The position numbers were made by a program, and so were the translations under genes. A model generated the notes under the pieces. The model was not told where the DNA came from and searched no databases. It saw nothing but the letters and a program-made list of their open reading frames with translations. A stretch of 64,000 nucleotides of DNA, from assembly GCA_958296095.1 (NCBI GenBank), contig OY282434.1, positions 1,704,001-1,768,000 of the forward strand, given 5' to 3'. The DNA comes from an uncultured Oligoflexales bacterium (lineage in GTDB: Bacteria; Bdellovibrionota_B; Oligoflexia; Oligoflexales; JAPPIL01). Positions within the stretch are counted from its first letter, which is position 1; each line of letters starts with the position of its first letter. Of this stretch, positions 59,739-64,000 are shown piece by piece.

Positions 59739-62681
59739 TTGTCTTCAGCACAGGTCGTGTCAGTGTTACGCTTGCTCTGCATGTTGTCGTTGTTGCTTAT
59801 CGCTCTACCCGTACTGGCATTGCCAGTGGGCTTTCGTGTCAATCGCGGCGACCTCGTCTACAAGCAACTCAAGCAGCGTGATTTTCGTTTTCTGTTTGAC
59901 CAACGCACCGAACAAGAAGCTCGCTTCCTGCTGCAAACCGCGGTCAAGGTCAAGCCAATCCTCGACGCGTGGTTTTACCAAAAGCGCCGCCAGCCACTGT
60001 TGGTTACGTCTTCCGCGGTAACCAGCAATGCCTCGTTTGCCAACTTTATCACCGACGGCATCGAATTGCAGACGCTCGGCCGCGGCAACCGTGACCTGCT
60101 CCTGCACGAATACGTCCACATGATGATGTTCCTTTACCTCGACAACTTTTTCGGCCCCGCAGGTGCTATCGTGCATTTGCCGTGGCTGCCCGCGTGGTGG
60201 ATCGAAGGGCTGGCTGAATCCCTCGCCGTCTCGGTTGGCTCTGATGTGCACTACGGTATCGAGCGCTATCAAGCGTTGCACGATGATTTTCTTAGCTACG
60301 AACAGTTGCATAATCTTTACGAAGCCACCTTCCAATACCGCGGTTACAGCACGGCGGGGCGTTTTTTAAGCTATGTGCTCAACCATTTCCGCGCTGCGAC
60401 TGTGCTGCGTGACTTGCACGAGGAATTTTATGCCCAAGCTATGCCGTGGCTGTGGCCAATGACAATTGTGCCCCTGGTCGATTGGTTGCCGCTCGATATC
60501 GTGCTCAAGCGCCATACTGGTGTGAGTGGGCGTGAGCTCTACCAACGCTACATTGCCGCCAAGAAAAAATACTGGCAAGCACACCGCCCTCCCGTGCTGC
60601 TCGGAGCTAAGCGAGGTAAGCGGATTTTTTTTGGCAGCATTATTTCGGTGCAAAACTACCGCGACCAGCTACGCACACTCACGTCGTCAGATAACGACAT
60701 CTACGCGACTCGGATTGTCTTTGATGCCGATACGGGTTTCGCCACCGCGACACAAAAGACCACCAGCAAATTACCTGCAGAGAGAGTAGCGCTCAGTTCT
60801 ACACCAAGTCAGGCACTGTACGCCAGTAGCAGGTTCAGTCCGCGTCTCGGCGAGCCACATGTCTATGTGCGGCGGGGTCGGGATCTGCACAGTGGCTTAC
60901 CTAACAGCACGCTTGTGTTGCGCACAGAGGCAGGTGAGCGTGTGCTGCAGAGCGGTGAATTTCGCACCTATGACACCTACCTGTATGAAAACAAAGTTGT
61001 TTTTCTGGAGTATGAATTTTCTCACACCCGCCTCTGCTGGTATGATCGTCGGACCGCACGAGCCAAGAAACACTGCCCCTTGCAGGCGGAATATCCCCAG
61101 ACGTTGAAGATAATCGGCCAGCGCGGGGACGAAATTTGGCTGCGTCACTATCGCGAGAGTGTGCAAGGTGGACGCTACAAGATCATCGCCTGGCATCCTG
61201 AAAACGGCAGTCGTGAGTTTGATTGGCCTTTTGTCAGCGAACCGCGGCAGGTCGCGTTTGTGGCTGGCAAGACGTATTTTTTTATTGCTGAGCGCAGTTT
61301 TCGCTCCATCATTGAAGTCGATGCCAAGTGGCGTTGCCGGCGAAAAATAAAATTTGCCGACCACCTTACGGGTCTATTCAGTTTGCAGGACCGGCTGGTC
61401 GTATCACTCTACCACCCCAATGGCCATGTGCTCATACGTCCTTCGGCCGACGACCTGGCGCGCAGTAGCAACCCTTGTCGGGTGTTGCGCGGCCATAGTT
61501 CGCCACTGCTCTACGCCCTGCAACAGCAACAACTGCCATCGTTTCCCCAAGCGCTGTCCCGTTACGAGTCGGGGGTAAACACGCAACCTGCGCTGCCTGA
61601 GACAGAGAGTGATGTCACCCGCGGCATCAAGGCAACTGAACCTGAGCGCGGTGTGCGCCCGCTGTTTTTATTTCCAATACTGGGCGCGACAGATGTGCAG
61701 AGCTTGCAACTCGGTGTTATCTCCGTGCCCTTGATGGACTGGTTGCAGAATGAGATGTTGGTTGCCAACCTGAGCTATGGTCTCGCATCCCGCTATCCCG
61801 CCATCGACCTGACCCTAACCAGCACTCGTTTTCAGCCGACCTTGCAGGCCTCAGTGTTCAAACGGCAACTGTATGATGGTGCAGATAGCGAGGGTCACTC
61901 GATCTATTACGATGAAGTCGGGATACGTGGCACTGCGGTTAAAAACCTCTATCTACGCACCACCCGCCTCTCCTTCACACTAGGCGTGGGTGGTTCACGC
62001 CTGCAACGTTACCTGTATCGCGGTAGTGAGGAGATCCCGCAAGGGGGGCTTGCGCATCTCGCCCTCGGTATTGCTTGGAGTGGCAGCCGTGCGCAACACG
62101 CGTGGAAGCTGCGCGCCTGGAGCATGTTTTATCCGGCGCTGATCAATCGTGAGTTCGACTATCATCGGCATGGACTTGAAGCGAGTGGCAATCTAGCCCT
62201 GCCTGTCTTTGATTCAAAACTAGTCAGCAGTGCTGAAACTATCATGACCTCAGGCCCTAAACGGCGCAATTTGCAGGAACTGTATCAGGTGTTCCAGACC
62301 TGGAGTGCTGCCAACACAGGGGGGCTAAGCAGCGTCGGCATCCCGATCGTCAGCGGTGGAGGGTTGTTCAGTTATCGTTGGGGCGACACGCAAGCACGTA
62401 CTCGTGTCGCGTGGGTTGTGCCACTGATGACCAAGCTTGATCGAATGTTCTGGATTTTTTACGCCGAAAAATTAAATTTCAGTGCTTTTTGTAATTACGG
62501 TGGGGCCTGGTATCGAAAAAATGGACTGCGGCGTGAAGATCTTGTCTTTGCCCATGGCTACAGCGTTGACCTGCATCTCAACAACAAAGGCGTGCAGTTC
62601 CACATCGGCCTTGGTGCGGGGCAGGTGCTGTACGAACCACTAGAGGTCTACGCTAATTTTGGCTTCGTCTCGTTTCTCTAG
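59739..62681 (+). CDS. Gluzincin-like metalloprotease fused to a beta-rich, probably outer-membrane-barrel domain (980 aa)
   Basis: A signal peptide (CMLSLLLIALPVLALP) precedes a peptidase-MA-like domain. It has a zinc site HEYVH at residues 123-127 and a downstream Glu156 in WWIEGLAESLAV, the gluzincin arrangement. Residues of about 290-600 show repeated beta-strand pairs like a beta-propeller (LVVSLYHPNGHVLIRPS, KIIAWHPENGSREFDWPF). The last 350 or so have amphipathic strands and end in YANFGFVSFL, a C-terminal aromatic as in outer-membrane barrels. The start is a TTG at 59739; GTGs at 59757 and 59763 are alternatives. Its stop shares CTAG with the convergent gene. Confidence 0.75.
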   Translation: MSSAQVVSVLRLLCMLSLLLIALPVLALPVGFRVNRGDLVYKQLKQRDFRFLFDQRTEQEARFLLQTAVKVKPILDAWFYQKRRQPLLVTSSAVTSNASFANFITDGIELQTLGRGNRDLLLHEYVHMMMFLYLDNFFGPAGAIVHLPWLPAWWIEGLAESLAVSVGSDVHYGIERYQALHDDFLSYEQLHNLYEATFQYRGYSTAGRFLSYVLNHFRAATVLRDLHEEFYAQAMPWLWPMTIVPLVDWLPLDIVLKRHTGVSGRELYQRYIAAKKKYWQAHRPPVLLGAKRGKRIFFGSIISVQNYRDQLRTLTSSDNDIYATRIVFDADTGFATATQKTTSKLPAERVALSSTPSQALYASSRFSPRLGEPHVYVRRGRDLHSGLPNSTLVLRTEAGERVLQSGEFRTYDTYLYENKVVFLEYEFSHTRLCWYDRRTARAKKHCPLQAEYPQTLKIIGQRGDEIWLRHYRESVQGGRYKIIAWHPENGSREFDWPFVSEPRQVAFVAGKTYFFIAERSFRSIIEVDAKWRCRRKIKFADHLTGLFSLQDRLVVSLYHPNGHVLIRPSADDLARSSNPCRVLRGHSSPLLYALQQQQLPSFPQALSRYESGVNTQPALPETESDVTRGIKATEPERGVRPLFLFPILGATDVQSLQLGVISVPLMDWLQNEMLVANLSYGLASRYPAIDLTLTSTRFQPTLQASVFKRQLYDGADSEGHSIYYDEVGIRGTAVKNLYLRTTRLSFTLGVGGSRLQRYLYRGSEEIPQGGLAHLALGIAWSGSRAQHAWKLRAWSMFYPALINREFDYHRHGLEASGNLALPVFDSKLVSSAETIMTSGPKRRNLQELYQVFQTWSAANTGGLSSVGIPIVSGGGLFSYRWGDTQARTRVAWVVPLMTKLDRMFWIFYAEKLNFSAFCNYGGAWYRKNGLRREDLVFAHGYSVDLHLNNKGVQFHIGLGAGQVLYEPLEVYANFGFVSFL

Positions 62682-63640
62682 GGACTTGGTGACGCGAAAC
62701 CATGGGCTTGCCGCCAGTCAGAGTCGAGAAACTTGCTCAGGTAGTTGCGTACTCCATCAGGCAAGATAATGATGCAGTTCTGTCCTGCACGCAGGCGTTT
62801 AGCTTGACGCAAAGCCGCGGTCACTGCCGCGCCACTTGAACCGCCGACCAGCAAACCCTCGTCGCGAATTAGTTGTGCCGCCTGGGCAAAAGCTTCCGCA
62901 TCGGTAGTTTTTTCCCAGACATCGATGTGCTGACGATCGAGCACCTGAGGCACGAAGTCATAGCCAATCCCCTCGACATGATACGGGGTAACCTCTGTGC
63001 CACCACCGAGAATCGAACCGACAGGGTCGACACCCACCACAATCGCTTGCGGGCAAGTCTCTTTGAGGCGACGAGAAATGCCGCTGATAGTGCCACCCGT
63101 GCCCGCGCCAACGACGACCATATCGACCTTGCCGTCGAGGTCATCGAGAATCTCCTGTGCGGTCTGCTCGTAGTGAGTGCGGGGGTTATTGGGATTGCTA
63201 TATTGGTCGAGGATATGTGCATCGGGTCGCTCGGCTTCTATTCTTTTGGCCACGCCGATATGACTGTGGGGTGAATCCCAGGGCTCTTCGGTAGGGGTGC
63301 GGATAATTTCTGCACCGAGAGCGGCCAGGATGACTTGTTTTTCCTGGCTCATTTTTTCCGGCATAGTAACGATGACTCGATAGCCACGTACCGCCCCCAC
63401 GAGGGCCAGGCCGATGCCCATGTTGCCACTACTAGCTTCAATTAACGTATCGCCTGCTTTGATGCGCCCCTCACGTTCAGCCGCGAGCACCATCTGCAGT
63501 GCAATGCGATCCTTGACCGATCCACCTGCATTCATGAACTCACACTTGCCTAGCATCCGACACGGTAAATCTTTGCCCGTCCTGTGCAGCTCCACCAACG
63601 GGGTTTTGCCTATTGAGTCGAGAATGGAATCACACAACAT
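62678..63640 (-). CDS. Cystathionine beta-synthase (core enzyme without CBS domains)
   Basis: This is a PLP enzyme of the cysteine synthase fold. The sequence follows the eukaryotic cystathionine beta-synthase pattern closely: KCEFMNAGGSVKDRI with the PLP Lys43, EASSGNMGIGLAL, VIVTMPEKMSQEKQ, GTGGTISGISRRLKE, VEGIGYDFVPQVLDR, and VRNYLSKFL. The C-terminal regulatory CBS pair is absent; 320 residues cover only the catalytic core. O-acetylserine sulfhydrylase activity cannot be excluded. ATG 63640 is chosen because the family starts just before ILDSIGKTPLVEL; the frame is open 78 codons further upstream. Confidence 0.88.
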   Translation of the reverse strand: MLCDSILDSIGKTPLVELHRTGKDLPCRMLGKCEFMNAGGSVKDRIALQMVLAAEREGRIKAGDTLIEASSGNMGIGLALVGAVRGYRVIVTMPEKMSQEKQVILAALGAEIIRTPTEEPWDSPHSHIGVAKRIEAERPDAHILDQYSNPNNPRTHYEQTAQEILDDLDGKVDMVVVGAGTGGTISGISRRLKETCPQAIVVGVDPVGSILGGGTEVTPYHVEGIGYDFVPQVLDRQHIDVWEKTTDAEAFAQAAQLIRDEGLLVGGSSGAAVTAALRQAKRLRAGQNCIIILPDGVRNYLSKFLDSDWRQAHGFASPSP

Positions 63641-63849
63641 GTCACTTCTCTCTGTAGTTACGCAGGCAAAGACACCCACGACGCACGGCCTGGAAACTGC
63701 CCTGCTGCTGGTTGACGCTGGTGTTTGCATCTGTGAAAATAAAGGTAAGACCCCTTTCCCCCGTTGACAAGAACCAACTATACCAGACAGGCCTCGAATT
63801 TGAAACACAAAGGTCGCGGTAAATGTGACTTGATTACTTGAGGTTTCAA

Positions 63850-64000
63850 GTGCTTGATATATTCGGCCAGTCAATCATTGCCATCGACATCGGGTCGTCA
63901 TCCGTAAAAATAGTCGGAGTAGGGGGGATGCGCGGCAGTAAGGTGCGGCATCTAGGTCTAGAAGTCTTACCTGTTAAGGTTGTAGAAGATGGTGAGATCC
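63850..64000 (+). CDS. pilM: Type IV pilus assembly protein PilM, 5' end
   Basis: The 50 codons before the window edge give VLDIFGQSIIAIDIGSSSVK and then IVGVGGMRGSKVRHLGLEV. The IDIGSSSVK motif is the actin-like phosphate-1 loop with which PilM and its relatives begin. GTG 63850 lies six bases after GAGG. PilM is the cytoplasmic ring protein that binds PilN under the inner membrane; pilN, pilO, pilP and pilQ would be expected to follow outside the window. A similar actin-like protein such as FtsA is less likely. Confidence 0.75.
   Translation, partial: MLDIFGQSIIAIDIGSSSVKIVGVGGMRGSKVRHLGLEVLPVKVVEDGEI

Noticed and set aside
63764..63769. TTGACA upstream of pilM as a promoter
   Set aside because: No acceptable -10 hexamer lies 16-18 bases downstream.

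Overview
The window reads as a Gram-negative bacterial chromosome with moderate GC. It has a complete lptC-lptA-lptB set behind pyrG and an arabinose-5-phosphate isomerase gene, secA, a periplasmic M23 peptidase, many lipoproteins, a CHASE2 adenylate cyclase with a PilZ domain, an outer-membrane-barrel-like metalloprotease and the start of pilM. The pyrG-kpsF-lpt order, the CHASE2 cyclase and the eukaryote-like cystathionine beta-synthase suggest the Bdellovibrionota / former Deltaproteobacteria side. That placement is inference; no rRNA or other taxonomic marker was seen. I recognised no tRNA, rRNA or CRISPR array.

Layout. 0-3.4 kb: a subtilisin-like protease running in from the left, then relics (an Rpn nuclease remnant and an AbiEi-like fragment) around a repeat array. 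3.6-10 kb: a small exported protein, trhP and phhB (convergent and overlapping), a lipoprotein and the cyclase. 10-14.2 kb: the leftward pyrG-kpsF-lptC-lptA-lptB operon. 15.8-20.6 kb: leftward PP2C phosphatase, M23 peptidase, secA and a small membrane protein. 20.8-27.8 kb: hisS, metG with a small partner, and unknown exported or membrane proteins. 28.4-31.2 kb: acyl-CoA dehydrogenase, CmoA-like methyltransferase and rhomboid, bracketed by inverted copies of a 149-bp repeat segment. 32.6-44.7 kb: NCS2 permease and methyltransferase, then a rightward run of enoyl-CoA hydratase, a giant repeat protein, a FabF-type ketosynthase and pdhA-pdhB-pdhC. 45-59 kb: an accessory region of Rpn nucleases, lipoproteins, a degenerate J-domain protein and aconitase, cut up by repeat arrays. 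58.4-64 kb: a second acyl-CoA dehydrogenase, the metalloprotease/barrel protein, cystathionine beta-synthase and pilM.

Two features stand out. First, a mosaic interspersed repeat family fills about 8 kb (roughly 13% of the window by my own boundaries) in 14 blocks. It is built from a few reusable modules, sits between genes in either orientation, adjoins every Rpn-family gene here, and in one case has inserted into such a gene. A short motif (CCCGATATTCGCG) lies at the edge of several blocks, always in the same orientation relative to the block. Second, the 1318-residue protein at 36-40 kb consists almost entirely of two alternating helix-turn-helix-like modules, about twelve in all, with a 216-240-residue period. 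I know of no described protein with this architecture. It sits directly between fatty-acid genes and the pyruvate dehydrogenase operon.

The Rpn genes also each carry a 3' reading frame that could be translated separately, two of them behind strong internal ribosome binding sites. This fits the known intragenic-antitoxin arrangement of Rpn toxins.
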